Counted from the stretch's first letter, positions 44,137 through 55,892 are shown. The stretch: 64,000 bases of DNA from Rhipidocladum racemiflorum (GCA_036346355.1 CM070584.1:53775097-53839096); one strand, 5' to 3'. The notes: generated by a model not told the origin, from the letters alone. Numbers and translations: made by a program.

Positions 44137-46071
44137 ATGGTGGATTTTGATCTAAATCAGCCCATCAACTGGGAAGAAATTGAGGATTTTGATGGAGGAG
44201 TACCTGATTTGAACTATGATTTTGTTTGGGATTCCGGCAATGAAGGTGTTCATGTGGTTTCCTTTTTTTTGTTTTCCTTTTATATCCTATGTATTCTTCC
44301 TGTCAATGCCGTGGATCAATAAACGTTGTGGCTCTAACTGAAGGCGGGGACAGAGCTGATGCCGTGGATCTAGCTGAAGCTGGCAACGGAGCTGAGGCCA
44401 TGGATCAAGCTGAAGCCGGCGACGGAGCTGACGCCGTGGATCAAGATGACGCCGGCGATGAAGCTGATACTGTGGCAGTCGATGTAGGTAAAAATTGCAA
44501 GTTCTTGTTGCTCTGCTTGTTTGCCAAACGAGATCAGTACAAGGCCTCTTCATGCGGACATGCAAAACACCATGCAAACCATTCGTAAGCCTCTGCATGT
44601 GTACTAGCCAATGCATGCAAAGCATTCTGAAGCCTGTAGCATGCACATACTAAGGCATCATGTGTTTACAGTATTTTGTCAAATTTATGTGTGCAGGTAT
44701 CAACATCAAGAGGAGGCACTACCCTCCTGATATAAAACGCACCATATATGCCATGTGTTTGGAGAGATCAGCTCCCGGCATGATAAAGGCGGGAGTGACA
44801 AAGTCCGTTGCGGATGATATGGGGGTGCCATTGAGAGTTGTCCAGCGTGTATGGCGAGATGGACAAACTGGTGGTGGAATTGCAACTTTTGAATCCAATA
44901 AGAAGGAAAAATGTGGGCGCAAAAAACTTGCCTTCAACCCGGATGCCATCAAACATGTGCCGCTTAGACAGCGTCATACTATCCGTGACCTAGCCAACGC
45001 TTTGCATATGTCAAAGAGCACATTGCATAGGCGTTTGAAGGAAGGAAGGTTGAGGCGCCATACAAATGCCATAAAGTTTACCTTGACCGAAGATAACATG
45101 AAGGCTCGCGTGCGATTTTGCATACAAATGCTTGAGAGCCAAAGCATACCGGACGAACCAACTTTCAAATCTTTGTACAACATCGTGTACATAGATAAAA
45201 AATGGTTTTATAGGACAAGGCAAGACCAGAATTATTACTTGGCACTTGATGAAGAGAACCCTCGAAGAACCGTGAAGAGCAAAAATTTCATTGAGAAGGT
45301 GATGTTTCTAGGGGCGAAAGCCCGTCCAAGGTTTGATAAGCATGGTGCATGCACATTTGATGGCAAAATCGGGATTTTTCCATTCACTTACTGGGAGCCA
45401 GCCAAGAGGAGAAGTCACAATAGGGAGAGGGGTATGTTGTTTAGTTTTTGTTATACTTTTGCTTAATTACTTGAATTATAGCGACTCTACTAATCTTGTT
45501 GCTTGCATGATTGCATGTAGGAACCTTGGAGTTGAAGGCCATGACATCGATCACGAGGGACACTAACCGAAAGTTTCTCATTCAAAAGGTCTTACCCGCC
45601 ATCAAAGTAAAATGGCCCACTGAAGAACGAGGAATTCCAATATTCATCCAACAAGACAATGCGAAGACACATATTGCGGTTGACGACGCAGAATTTTGCC
45701 AAGTTGCACAAGAAGATGGGTGGGATATACGACTAATGTGTAAACCACCCAACTCTCCAGATCTTAATGTTTTGGATCTAGGTTTTTTTGCAGCCCTGCA
45801 ATCATTGTTTCAGAAGTCATCTCCATCGAACATCCAAGAAATTGAGACAAATGTTATCAGAGCATATGAAGAATATCCGGTACAAAGGTCGAACCATGTT
45901 TTCCTTACACAGCAGGGGTGCATGAGAGAGATTATGCGTGCAAAAGGAGGGCAACATTATGCAATCCCGCATATGAAGAAGGGAACATTGGAGAGGAATG
46001 GTCAACTTCCAATAAGGTTGCAATGCGATACTCAAACTTATCTAGATGCGGTGGAATTCATCAGTGCATAG
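44137..46071 (+). CDS. Mariner-like transposase (DD39D), apparently intact
   Basis: It cuts and pastes the surrounding element by binding its inverted ends. Four exons with GT/AG borders are consistent in phase: 44137-44245, 44344-44487, 44697-45431 and 45521-46071, giving 512 residues with no stop, about full length for the plant family. The N-terminus has the acidic DFDLNQPINWEE motif seen in plant mariner proteins, then a 12-residue acidic repeat. Helix-turn-helix regions follow (about 85-190, including LRQRHTIRDLANAL). The catalytic domain has D251 (YIDKKWF, where DEKWF is usual), D375 (QQDNAKTH) and D415 (NVLDLGFF). There are 39 residues between the last two aspartates. Exon 1/2 borders are the least certain; an in-frame start upstream at 44068 is possible but less likely. 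Confidence 0.9.
44355..44462 (+). repeat. 36-bp coding repeat in the transposase gene
   Basis: Three units beginning GCTGATGCCGTGGATC-like, encoding an acidic 12-residue repeat of the form A-D-A-V-D-x-A-E-A-G-x-G. It sits in exon 2, between the N-terminal motif and the DNA-binding part. Confidence 0.8.
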
Positions 46072-46278
46072 ATTAGGTTTTTTATTGAAAAATTGATGTA
46101 CTCAAGATACAAACTGGCCTTGGATTTAACCGAATAGAAATATCATGATGGAGAAAAACTGATCTTGAACCAACTTAAAATTGTGCATAGGTTAGATCAT
46201 TAGAAGTTCACATAAATTGTGCATAGTTCAAATTCACATAAACAAGATAGTTACACTAAGAACTACAACAGACATCCA

Positions 46279-47019
46279 TCATCTATGCAGAAAATGAAAA
46301 TTAGGGAACATGGCTTTCAGCATCATTGGACGAACAACCGCAGCGGCCTCCTCTATTTTTACGTCTTCCGCATCAATAATCGCAGCAATCCGAGCTTGTT
46401 TATCAGAGTCGGTCTCCTCGAATGAATCCGGAACGAAGGTGTCGCCGGCCAGTGAGTGGAGAACATACCGAGTGCTGTTGGAGTCGGTGACATGATCGAC
46501 GTTAGCTGCTTCACTTTCACCCATGAACGCCGAGTCCACCACGTTGTCGTCGCGGACACGATCCATGGAGACGGCAACGCCACCATCCTCCTGGACCTCG
46601 CCATCATCGACGTTGTATGCGCCAGGACAGAGCAGATCGCAGAGCGTGCACGCGGCGATCACATCGGCGTGGCCGAGAGTGCTGTGTAGGGATCCTTTCG
46701 CCGCGCGAAGCTCGCCGAGGATGGCCGCCGCCAGCACGTCGGACAAGCTGAGCTCCACCTGCGCTTGCTCCACCAAGCGCACGGCATGGTCACGGAGAGC
46801 GTGCGCGCGGCTGAGCTCAACCTGTGCCTACTGCAGCATGCGGTGGGCACTTGCAAGTGCTTGCTCGGCCAGCTCCGCCTGCCGCCTCGCCTGCGCCCAG
46901 GTTTCCTCCGTCGCTGCCTTTTCTGCCATCGTCGAGCGCAGTTGCTCTCTATCCGCGATGGAACTAAGTCGTAGTGCAGGTGGACCATTAGCTTTCAAAA
47001 GGGAGGGCAAGCGTTGCAC
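46279..47019 (-). pseudogene. Antisense coding-like segment in the mariner, IDD C-terminus-like
   Basis: Two consecutive minus-strand frames are in the same phase and separated only by one TAG at about 46828. The first encodes EETWAQARRQAELAEQALA, and after the stop the frame continues with AQVELSRAHALRDHAVR. This Ala/Glu/Arg-rich helical pattern with RAHALRDHA is what I recognise from the C-terminal part of plant INDETERMINATE-domain proteins of the SGR5/LPA1 group. No zinc fingers are present. The downstream 110 residues are acidic and unrecognised. It lies between the transposase stop and the right inverted repeat, so it is part of the element. Captured host sequence is my reading; a repeat-derived coiled coil is the alternative. 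Confidence 0.5.
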
Positions 47020-47134
47020 TTAATGCATGCATGCGCGTATGCATGCCCACGATGGGAGATGAGTAGGTGACGCCTTGTATTACGAGACAAGGAAAAAAAA
47101 TTGTTGCGCCCTGTATTTAGGGATGGAGGGAGTA

Positions 47135-47479
47135 TGTTTTATACCATGTTGTGTCCTTTGGCATCGGCCATCCTGGAGATACATCTCTGTAGTAGCGTTT
47201 TCTGCTTCAAACTCTGGCATTATAATTACTTCCTGTCGCAAAGACTACTATTCCATACGAATATTACATCACTCTGTCATTGCTCTTAGATTGTTCAATC
47301 CAATGACGGGATTCCTGTGGATAAGCAGCGCGTCACTGGATGTTCCTGTGACGGACCGCCTTTTCAGGGGTGCGTTTAAACTCCGAAATGACTACCCAGG
47401 AAGATTAGTCATCGGAAACCAAGTTGTACATTACCGCAAAAGAATAATACCACTGTTTTTACATCACATAAGGCCTAAC
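47135..47479. other. Intergenic, no gene seen
   Basis: Sequence right of the mariner. A frame at 47075-47554 crosses the element border and has no recognisable motif. Confidence 0.4.
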
Positions 47480-50400
47480 GGCCAACGTTTTCAAAGGAAG
47501 CGGCGAGCTTCAGAGTATATATTACAACACAAAAGAGAGTTAGCGCAAAAGTAAAATCCACAGGCGAGTTGAGCGAAGACTGAGACTTAGAACCACACTG
47601 TGTCGCCATCTACGATCTCTTGGAAGTCACCAACATCTTGATACTCTAAAATGGGTTAATTAAGCAAGGGTGAGTACTACAACGTACTCAACAAGCCACA
47701 CAGTGAATCCTGATTATCATATGCAAGGGATAACAAGAGATAGCCATATGTCTCATTTGTGTATGCAAGTTTTCATAATATTTGGCATTTCATTTAAAAC
47801 ACAAATCATAATAATCTTAACTATTATAAGAATGAGTTGGTGGTGATGGTGAGTCTGCCAGATCGTTCTTAGGCCAGAACAGTAGGGGACCAAGGCCCAG
47901 TAGGTAAGTAACTATTGCTTTGCTAACCTATAGTTGTAAATCTGCAGGACAACTCAATATAGATGATTTGATTTATTTACTAGCTTACAAAGATATGTTT
48001 TGTTTGATATGTGTGTTACAGAAAATTAATTTATTGTATGGTTTAGGATCCTGCATTATAATTATGTATTATTCTCTTTTAAAATTCCGTTGCAATGCAC
48101 GGGCATCTTACTAGTAATATGAATAAGGGGGTTTTCCAAAGTTATCCATTTCCAACACTTGTTAATCCAAAAATTACTTGAGCTTAGGTTCGGGATTCAC
48201 CCCATTTTAACTCAGCTTCATTTACCGGAAGCACGGCGTATTCGAATACCATTTGATTACACTCTGCAGAGGTGTTCAGCTTTACCCACAAGATTCCACG
48301 ATCGTTATGCCACGCGATTAACATGCAACTTTTATGCATGCGGCCGGATCGAGGTTATCATAGCTTTTCGTTGGATCTTTCCCCTTTAGCCCCTATCCGG
48401 TAGAGTTTCGGTCCACATTAACCGGGGTCCCCAGCGGCGAGTGGAGTTCGCGATCCCGTTTACTGTGGACACCTACCGTTGTGAACCCGAAATGCCACAG
48501 TTTCCTCGTGCACACTTTCGTTCCACCCCCATAACTGCGGACCATCTCCCATATCGGGAAGGTAACCCTGCTCCTATAGGTATTCCGGGGAAAGTACAAT
48601 ATATCGAGCTACGTTGAGTCAAGCCAACGAAGTTGACCGGCCCAACCTGTGGTTGAACGGTTTCTTAAGTTATTTACTTTTGCCCAATGTTGTAAGTCCT
48701 TACTTTGTCATAGACCAAACCATTACATTCCACATGCCCCTGGTATCCAACGTACCACCATCCATCCATACCTTGGTATCACTCCTCGGCCGGGGATTAG
48801 AATAACACCCATCCGGTAGTTAGCCCAATACTGTCCCCCGGACCGCAACATTTCATAAACATTCCAAAACAATCGTTCCATCGACATTTCATGTTTTCAT
48901 AAAACGGTGATTATCTAGTAGTAATGTCCATCGAGTACTAGCAATAGTGTTCTCCTAGGGTTACCAAGGATTATTGATATTCAATATTTTTCAAGGAAGT
49001 TCCATGAGCCTTTTTGGCATTAACTAGCTATCATGTCATTCAAACATACCAACTTTGCGATATTTCAACATATAGTTCAAAAATAATGCGGTTGAAAATA
49101 ACTATGAAGTATTTTAGGGAATATTAGGTTCAACATGATCAATGGAGTATGGCTTGCCTTGCGAGGCGGAGGGGTTCCCTAGTTCAGTGTTGGTGTAGTC
49201 GTACTCGGCGTCACGCTGGTCCGGCTCCGATTCTAAGTACTGCTCCTGCTCCTGTGTCTGCTCCGGGAGTTGGTACTGCTCGGTCGTCGGTTCTATCGTA
49301 ATCAAACACCATAAGATAAACAATAAATAACACAAAAAGAAAGAAGAGAAAAACCGAGAGAGAAAAAAAGCCGAGAATGGGTCGGAGGGCATTTTGGGAA
49401 TTTTTGGAACTTGGTTTAGCGGAACGGAGGTCATTTTTGGACTCAGTGGCTCGAAACGGTTCGGAATATGTATTTTTGGGCATTTTTGGGCTTTTGGATA
49501 TTTTTGAGACATTTTTGGATATTAAAAAAGATTTAAAACGGATTTCTGGAATTGAAAACCCAAAAGAAAATAAAGAAAAAGCTACTGTTCATCTGGGCCG
49601 TGCGAAATCGATTTTTGGCCCACGAACCAAACGCGCGCGGGGGAGAGCCAATGGGCCGGCCCAAACTGGTGGCCAAGCCACCTGACAGGTGGGGCCCGGG
49701 CTCAGCGACCGCGGGAGAGAGAGAGGGGGGGGTGAGAGAGCTGGCAGGTGGGAACCGGCTGGCAGTGGGAGAGAGAGGGGGCGGGATCGAGTGGCCGGAG
49801 CCGGGCGGCGCGCGGCGGAGCAAGGTGCCGGAGGTGGGGAAGAAGATGGGGGAAAAGAGTTTTTAGGGCACGGTGAGGGTAAGGGCTTGGAGCAAAAGGG
49901 GGAGGAGCTCGCCCCATACCTGAGACGCGGCACGGGATGGTACGAGCGGCGGCGGAACGGCCGGTGGCAACGGATTGCCGGAGATGGGGAAGAAATGCAC
50001 GGAGATCGCACGGGAAGCACGGGAGAACTGGAAAATGAGGGGGAATTGAGAGAGGGGAACGCGGCGAGCTCGGGGAGCCACGAATGGCGAGCAGGAGGGG
50101 CTTAAATAGCCGAAGGAGGCGGCGGGGGTCGTCGGCTTCATGATTGCGGCGGCGACTTCACGGGGTGAGGGGACGGGGCAGGTGCGCGGGGCTCGGGGCG
50201 GATGCTAGCGCGGCGAGAGGCGGAGTGGCCTACGGCTAGGGCGGCGAGGGGCAGCCTTGTGCCAGCGTCTTGCGCAGGAAAAGTCGCCATGGCGGTACTT
50301 CACTGAGGAAACGCCTGATGGCGTGGCGCATTCGCGAAGCGGCGCAAGCGCGAGGCGGCGATCTTGGGCGGCGCGGGCGCAAGGAGGAGGCGGCAATGCG

Positions 50401-50640
50401 GGCGAGGCGCAGGGAGAGAGGAGAGGCGTAACAGCCAAAAAGGGAAAGCGCAAAGGCAGCGAAAATTTCCAAAAACGGAAAAAATCGAAATCAACTACAA
50501 ATAAAGCCAAATAAATTCAAATTTAAATTTCGTTTTGAATTTTGAGGTTATTTCAGTTCCCATGGTCGACGGGTTTGACGACGCGATTTCGCCAAGCCTG
50601 AACTTCGTCTAGTCATCATTCAGCAAGCCATGACATGAGA
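47480..50640 (-). mobile_element. Probable Ty3/gypsy LTR or leader sequence, non-coding
   Basis: About 3 kb without pol genes but with LTR-like character on the minus strand. At 49290-49900 there is a very pyrimidine-rich, GC-rich leader-like segment. A short acidic Gln/Glu-rich frame ending near 49114 fits the untranslated region of long-LTR grass gypsy elements. CAACGTACTCAACAAGCCAC near 47680 also recalls such LTRs. I could not find matching ends or a target duplication, so it may be a truncated or solo LTR. Confidence 0.45.
48090..48114 (+). mobile_element. Helitron 3' terminus
   Basis: TTGCAATGCACGGGCATCTTACTAG followed by T, the same type of end as the Helitron at 646-882. The matching 5' TC end was not found, so the element's length is unknown. 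Confidence 0.6.
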
Positions 50641-50763
50641 CTAGCAGGTCGACGCGCCCTGGAAGGCTGGAAAAGTTCCAACCCACCACGTCGTCTTACT
50701 TTGGGAAACACGGTTAGGCACTGAGGATTACATTGGAACTTATTTTTATTTTTATTTTCAAAT

Positions 50764-50978
50764 TTTTTTTTTACCGAAAGTAAGCACCCGTCGCCTCAAT
50801 ATGGGGCGATCGCCCCATATTAAGGCGAGGCACCTGGATGTAAAAAACGCAATTGCAAAAATGGACACATGAATGAGTAGATTTGTAAACATTTTTTGCA
50901 TCCAGGCACCTATCGCCCCAATATAGGGCGAGATCGCTCCATATTGGGGTGACGGGTGCCTACTTCCGCAAAAAAAAT
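50764..50978. mobile_element. Fold-back element with doubly palindromic arms
   Basis: The left arm (about 50764-50846) and right arm (about 50890-50978) are inverted copies. Shared parts include AAGTARGCACCCGTC and GGCACCTGGATG. Each arm also contains an internal imperfect palindrome around GGCGATCGCCCCATATT. The spacer is about 45 bp. No target duplication could be fixed. Confidence 0.65.
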
Positions 50979-52104
50979 TCATTCCGTTGATTATTTTTGA
51001 AAAAAAATATTTAAAATAAATACAAATAAAAAATTCGATTACATTGGATGCAGGAACAAACATCTCCGAGGCCGGAACAAGATTGCTGGCCTGCTCTGGT
51101 GCTCTCTTTTTACCAGCCCACGTCGAGAGATTTTGAAGCTACGCTGCCACTGCCAGTGCATGCCCGGAGCCTACTAGTCCGCACGCGCTCTGGTTTTCCT
51201 TTCGAAGGTTGGTGTTGGCTTGTTGCACTCACTCTGTTGAGAACTGTTCAGAGCCCATGGCTCCATCGTGTGAATTTCGCGTGGACCAGTGCAGCATTCT
51301 TCCCTCTTTTTCTCCGGGCAAATGACAAGCTGGTTTGCTTTCGATGGCTTGACGATGTCCCATGACTTGGGGCTTGCTTGGAATGTGCATCTATTTCCTT
51401 CGAATCTCCAAAGGAACAATTCCACCCAACGAAAACACCTTGAGATAAGTGTGTGTATCTGCTTGGGGCGCTCAACGGTACATACAGCATCATCACGGAA
51501 TGAAATCTCGCCGAATCTCCGCGAAATTTCGTATCTCGACCCCTCTGAATTTTATAATCCCGACAAAATTAAGAAAACCTTAAAAAAATTTAAAGCGTTA
51601 CAGTAACTTAAAATCTCGACGAGATCTCGGTATATTTGATCGAAATCTCGGTAAATTTGACCGAGGTTTGAATAAAACTTGACCGAATTTTAGTCGCCAG
51701 TCGGATTGAATTCCTCATATCATTTTCCGTATGGGATAGTCGGTAGATCATAATTTCAGTAAAATTAAAAAAACGTAAAAATTTCAAAAGACGACGACAC
51801 CTAAAATTTCATCGAGATCTTGGCATTTTTAACCAAAATTTCGGTTCAAAAATCACCGGATTCAAAATTTTCTTTTTATATTTCGTTTGAATTTCGCCTA
51901 AAAAAATAAGATTTCATCGAAATTTCAGATTTCGAAGGTGCCAAGATGAAACCTTAAAACGAAATTCGAAACTTCACCGACAACAAATCTACGTACAGTA
52001 CATTCGAGTGGACGAACGCTCCAAAGAGATGACCCACGACGTGAGTGGAGATTCGTGCAGGAGGAACCTGCTGCCATCCAAATATCCTATTCAAGCCTGT
52101 CCTA
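50979..52104. other. Intergenic with a decayed AT-rich repeat
   Basis: 51495-51955 is rich in GAAATTTCG, AATCTCGACGAGATC and poly-A, related to 28977-29200, and probably a worn MITE. 51040-51480 is open in short frames only. The right end holds the 3' flank of the RING gene. Confidence 0.4.
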
Positions 52105-52827
52105 TCAGAACGAAGCGGATCGGGTCGAAGCAAAGATCCGCCTCGTCTTCTCAAGATCCGTGCCGCTCGGCATCCTCCCCATTGCCCGTGCACTGCCCTT
52201 CGCCGCCGCCTCGGCGTCCCCGACCACATCTATGCGCACCTCCGGCTGGGCCTCGGCGGCGGCGTCTGGCGCCTCGACGTCGGCTCGGCAGAGCGGGCAC
52301 GTGGAGTTCCCCCGGAACCACGCGTCGATGCACTCCACGTGGAACCGGTGCCGGCACCGCGGCAGCGCGCGCGCCTTCTCGCCGTGCTCGAACTCCGCGA
52401 GGCAGACCGCGCAGTCCCCGGCCCCGGGGCCCGCGGTGACCACGGGGAGCGCACGGAGCACCGCGGGGTCGAGCCCGCGCGGCGATGGCGCGGCGCCGCC
52501 GTCGCGCTCCTCGCCGGCGCCGCCGGAGATGGCCAGGCTCCGGAGCAGCCTCCGGCGGTCGCGGAAGTGCCGGCTCCTGCCACTGTTGTACATGTGCAGC
52601 GCGATGAGCGCCAGCAGGATGCCCGCGAACGCCCCGGACGCGGCGAGCAGAACCTTGCCGGCGATGACGTAACCCGACGGCCCGTCCACCTGTGCGGCCT
52701 TGGGCACGACCTTCTGTGGCTTCAATGGAAATAGGTCCCTCGGGACGCAGCCGCCGTGGACCTCGACACATGGGGTCTCCGGGTGCTGTCGCTTGGCGTG
52801 CGGTTGGTTACCGGCGCCGGCGCCCAT
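52105..52827 (-). CDS. RING-H2 finger protein, ATL-type E3 ubiquitin ligase
   Basis: Membrane-anchored ubiquitin ligase; ATL proteins often act in stress and defence responses, but the target is unknown here. Single exon, 240 residues, as is usual for ATLs. There is one transmembrane helix (about 53-80), then a basic stretch (RRRLLR, 91-96), the GLD motif (118-120) and the RING-H2 with C139, C142, C158, H160, H163, C166, C177 and C180, including the typical W170. The C-terminal tail is acidic then basic. The frame is open further upstream, but only to a TTG; the ATG at 52827 is the first in frame. The gene is very GC-rich, unlike its AT-rich surroundings. Confidence 0.93.
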   Translation of the reverse strand: MGAGAGNQPHAKRQHPETPCVEVHGGCVPRDLFPLKPQKVVPKAAQVDGPSGYVIAGKVLLAASGAFAGILLALIALHMYNSGRSRHFRDRRRLLRSLAISGGAGEERDGGAAPSPRGLDPAVLRALPVVTAGPGAGDCAVCLAEFEHGEKARALPRCRHRFHVECIDAWFRGNSTCPLCRADVEAPDAAAEAQPEVRIDVVGDAEAAAKGSARAMGRMPSGTDLEKTRRIFASTRSASF

Positions 52828-52920
52828 GGCCTTCACTGTACTGAGCTGCAAAGCGAACGGCTGCGAATTCGTCGCTGATTTGGTGCTTGGGGAGCGTGCT
52901 GTTTTTCGTTAGTGCAGTAT

Positions 52921-52926
52921 CTTATA
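52921..52926 (-). promoter_or_regulatory. TATA box of the RING-H2 gene
   Basis: TATAAG on the minus strand, about 95 bp upstream of the ATG. Confidence 0.55.
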
Positions 52927-53119
52927 CGTAAATTTAGGACTGAAATGTCCTCGCTAATACAGCAATAACGAAAGGAAAATGAAAGGGTATTATCGGAGTT
53001 TTGGTTCCGGCGGGGCGCGAGGGGCACGCTCGGTCCGCAGACCGCCAGGTACGCTGACCGTCCGTACGTGCATGGAGGTCAAACGGACGGCCGTGATTTG
53101 TCGGGCTCAAGGCCGGGAT

Positions 53120-54053
53120 CAGGGTGGAAAACGGAACAAAAGTCCGGTCCTTTCGGAGAAAAAACGAAAATAGAAGTTATTTACAAAACGGAAATAAAAA
53201 ATACCGGTAAGAAGATATAATTTTTTTTGTCGGAAACAAGAATGAGAGAGCCAGTTCCGATGTAAGCAAAAATTCCATATAAGTGTAACAGAAAATTAAA
53301 AACGAAAACGAGCTACAAAGAGAAACGAGCTTTGCCAAAAAGGAGAAGGAATAATTTATATTTATTTTAAATTAAAATAGTTTTATAAATATAAATTGCT
53401 TTATTGAAAATATCAAATAGAGTTTAAATTTTTTGAAAAAATTCTCCAAAATACTTTAGAATATTTTGAACCTAAAAAATATTTTTAGCATAATTTTATT
53501 TTTATTTTTGTGAATAAATTAATTTTATAAATCTAAAAATAGCAAAACGGCATTTATTAACTCCAAACAATCCAAGATAAATTTCATAAAATCATAAATG
53601 AACATCGAATAATAATAAACAAATTTTAGGGCATTACAATTTTGTAGTTAGTTGGTGGAATAAGAGTATGTCGATGATAATGATATGGAGGAGGATATAA
53701 CAGTTTGTTATGGGGAATAAATAACAAACATTCAACTGATAAATTTGAGAAAAAACTTTCTAGTAATACCGATGAACATAATATTATTCTTGTGCCCAAC
53801 TTAGAGGTGAAATGAGTTACATTGTTCTTATGATCATTTATATTGTGATTATGTACTATGTTTTTATGGAATTTTTCGTTTTCATTTCCGTATCCGCTCT
53901 GTTTCATTCCACATTCGTTTCCGTCACTATCCGTTTATGTATCCACTTTCGAGGTTTTCGATTTCGTTTAGGTTACCGATAAAAAATATCGAAACAGAAA
54001 CAAAACATCTATTTATCGATCATTTATTCGTTTTCGTATCATTTTCAGCCCTA
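53120..54053. mobile_element. hAT-like element containing an LTR fragment
   Basis: The ends are CAGGGTGGAAAACGGAAC and, inverted, TAGGGCTGAAAATGATAC. The flanking octamers GCCGGGAT (53112-53119) and GCCGAAAT (54054-54061) agree at 6 of 8. Subterminal sequence is rich in CGGAAAC and CGTTTTC motifs on both sides. It has no transposase. Confidence 0.65.
53345..53638 (-). repeat. Fragment of a gypsy LTR inside the hAT element
   Basis: Reading minus, it starts TGTAATGCCCTAAAATTTG, the common start of long grass gypsy LTRs, and continues AT-rich for about 290 bp. The other border is not sharp, so the extent is a guess. Confidence 0.4.
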
Positions 54054-54391
54054 GCCGAAATGCAGTTGCTAATCAGGGATTAGGCGTTCCTTCAAGGTCA
54101 TAGTTGACGAGCAGAGAGTGCTTGTTGGCTTACTCGAAGTCATTTTCTTTAGCTTCTATGACTTGGAAGTCGTTTTCTCGTCGCGACTTGGACCTGGCCA
54201 TTTTTCGCGTGGGGACAGCCTGCGGCAGCGGGTTTCCAAAGTCGGTCGTCGTCTGGCCCGCTTCGTCGTATCAATGCGGGAAAGTTCCTGGAAGCACCGC
54301 GCGCGTCGGCATGACCTAAGCCACGGCACCCGGCGCGGATGCGACGGCCATGGCAGGAGAGTCTCATTGACACGTATTCTAGGATTCTAGC

Positions 54392-54700
54392 TATGGTTCA
54401 AAAAATCCACGAAAGTCGTTTGATTTTTATGATATTCGCTTGTATCGACGCGGTCTGATTTTTAAAATCAGTTTAGTTTTAAAAAATTTAAAAAATTTAT
54501 GTGATATAAACCGATCAAAAATAGATGATAATCGCTCTAAAAATCGACCACAAAAAAAATTAAACGAGTATGTCGATTTTTCACGAAAAATCGTTGATTT
54601 TAATTTTTTTTTCCAAAAAAATTTGATTTTTGAAACTATACGATTTTTTACTCGATTTTTGTGATGTTTGAAAATCACAAAAAAGGTCTAGCGAACCCTG
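54392..54700. mobile_element. hAT-type MITE, CAGGGTTC family
   Basis: The ends are TATGGTTCAAAAAATC and, inverted, CAGGGTTCGCTAGACC. The flanking octamers ATTCTAGC and CTTCTAGC agree at 7 of 8. The interior is rich in CGATTTTT as in the element at 17097. Confidence 0.75.
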
Positions 54701-54708
54701 CTTCTAGC

Positions 54709-55892
54709 TAGCCAGAAATAAGAACCGGGTCTCGACTCATGGAAATCAGAAGATAATAAATTTAAACTTGCTCTTACAGAAAATCTATAAATATTAAAAT
54801 ATAAATAAAGCTAGGCAGGGATTATTTACCCTATATTTGTTTTAATATCTATACGATTTGTATTAAAAACGTGAGGCAAAGAAACCCTCCTTAAAAAGAT
54901 AAACTTACGGCGTACGGACGGAGCCCACGCTGTTCTGTGGTGCGCGGATCCGACCCGGACATGCTAATCCAACAGACCGAGTGGGTAAAAAAACACGGCA
55001 ACGAGCCACGGGCAAACGGAGGCAAATACACGCGTATCACTTTCCGTACGGGACGATGTCGGCAGTGGTGCGCTGTCAGGGCCAGGTAATGAACCGAACA
55101 AATCGTGACCAAGCTATCCATCGAACCACATGAGACATCCAACAAGCGCCACCTGCTCACGATGCAAAACGCCCCAATCCATCTCCGACCCTGACAGCAC
55201 GTGCGAAGTGGTCCAGACTCAAACAGCATAAGCTAGAAATTGTCAAAAGCGAGAAGTAGTAGCGTGTTCACCATCATTGTTTTAAGTGTGATTCCACGCA
55301 GAATATTTGGGATCTCCAGAGGGAATTTCGCCTCTTTAGATAGACCATAATAATTATGCTTCGGATCGTTGGCTTCAGATCTAAGGGCTAGTTGGGACTG
55401 TGGTTTCTCAACCGCCCTTTTCGTTACAGAAGCGGAAGCTAATCCCAAACAATCGGTTTCTGGACCAGCTTCTTTGAGAAACCACGGTGACTAGGCACCG
55501 GTACGGAAAATCTCATCATAGATAGTTTAAAATCGTTGTCTATGAACTATCACTCGTCTTATGGATTTATGACCTCACGTAGCAAGAAGGAAGATAGTTG
55601 TCATCGAATTCGTAACAGATCCGTATGTTCCAACGCAAATTCAACTCATTCCAAACATGTCGATCGGAAGACTAAAGTCTTGCATGTATATAAATTGGTA
55701 AGTACGGAACAATTATTGCAAGATTGACATAAATCCAGGTCATTGGTCTTATTTGTACCGATGAGGAGTTGCAAGTTATATCAAATGTAGAATCTACATT
55801 GGTTAGTGCCCTTTTGTTGCTGGTGGCACTGCTAAAATATAATTGGTTATTTCTAGATGCATTATTATGGAGTGTGATATAGTAATGTGAAT
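54709..55892. other. Intergenic, no gene seen
   Basis: Short frames only. Around 55380-55500 there are inverted stretches of GGTTTCTC/GAGAAACC, possibly a worn MITE. Confidence 0.4.

Larger units (their letters stand above)
43791..47132 (+). mobile_element. Complete Osmar-type mariner-like element
   Basis: 3342 bp. The inverted ends CTCCCTCCATCCTTAAATACA and CTCCCTCCATCCCTAAATACA continue to GGCGCAAC with two mismatches in about 30 bp. TA flanks both ends (43789-43790 and 47133-47134). It carries one uninterrupted transposase gene in sense and a second, antisense coding-like segment. The ends and gene are both preserved, so this copy may be recent and could be autonomous. Confidence 0.92.

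Noticed and set aside
47135..48114. Whole interval as one Helitron
   Set aside because: Only the 3' CTAG end is convincing; no TCTCTACTA-like 5' end was found, so only the terminus is annotated.
49589..50105. Overlapping frames of 138-143 codons as genes
   Set aside because: Pro/Ser-rich or Gly/Arg-rich translations of a pyrimidine-rich LTR-like leader, open on both strands at once.
52828..52851. Longer N-terminus for the RING-H2 protein
   Set aside because: The upstream start is a TTG, so the ATG at 52827 was used.
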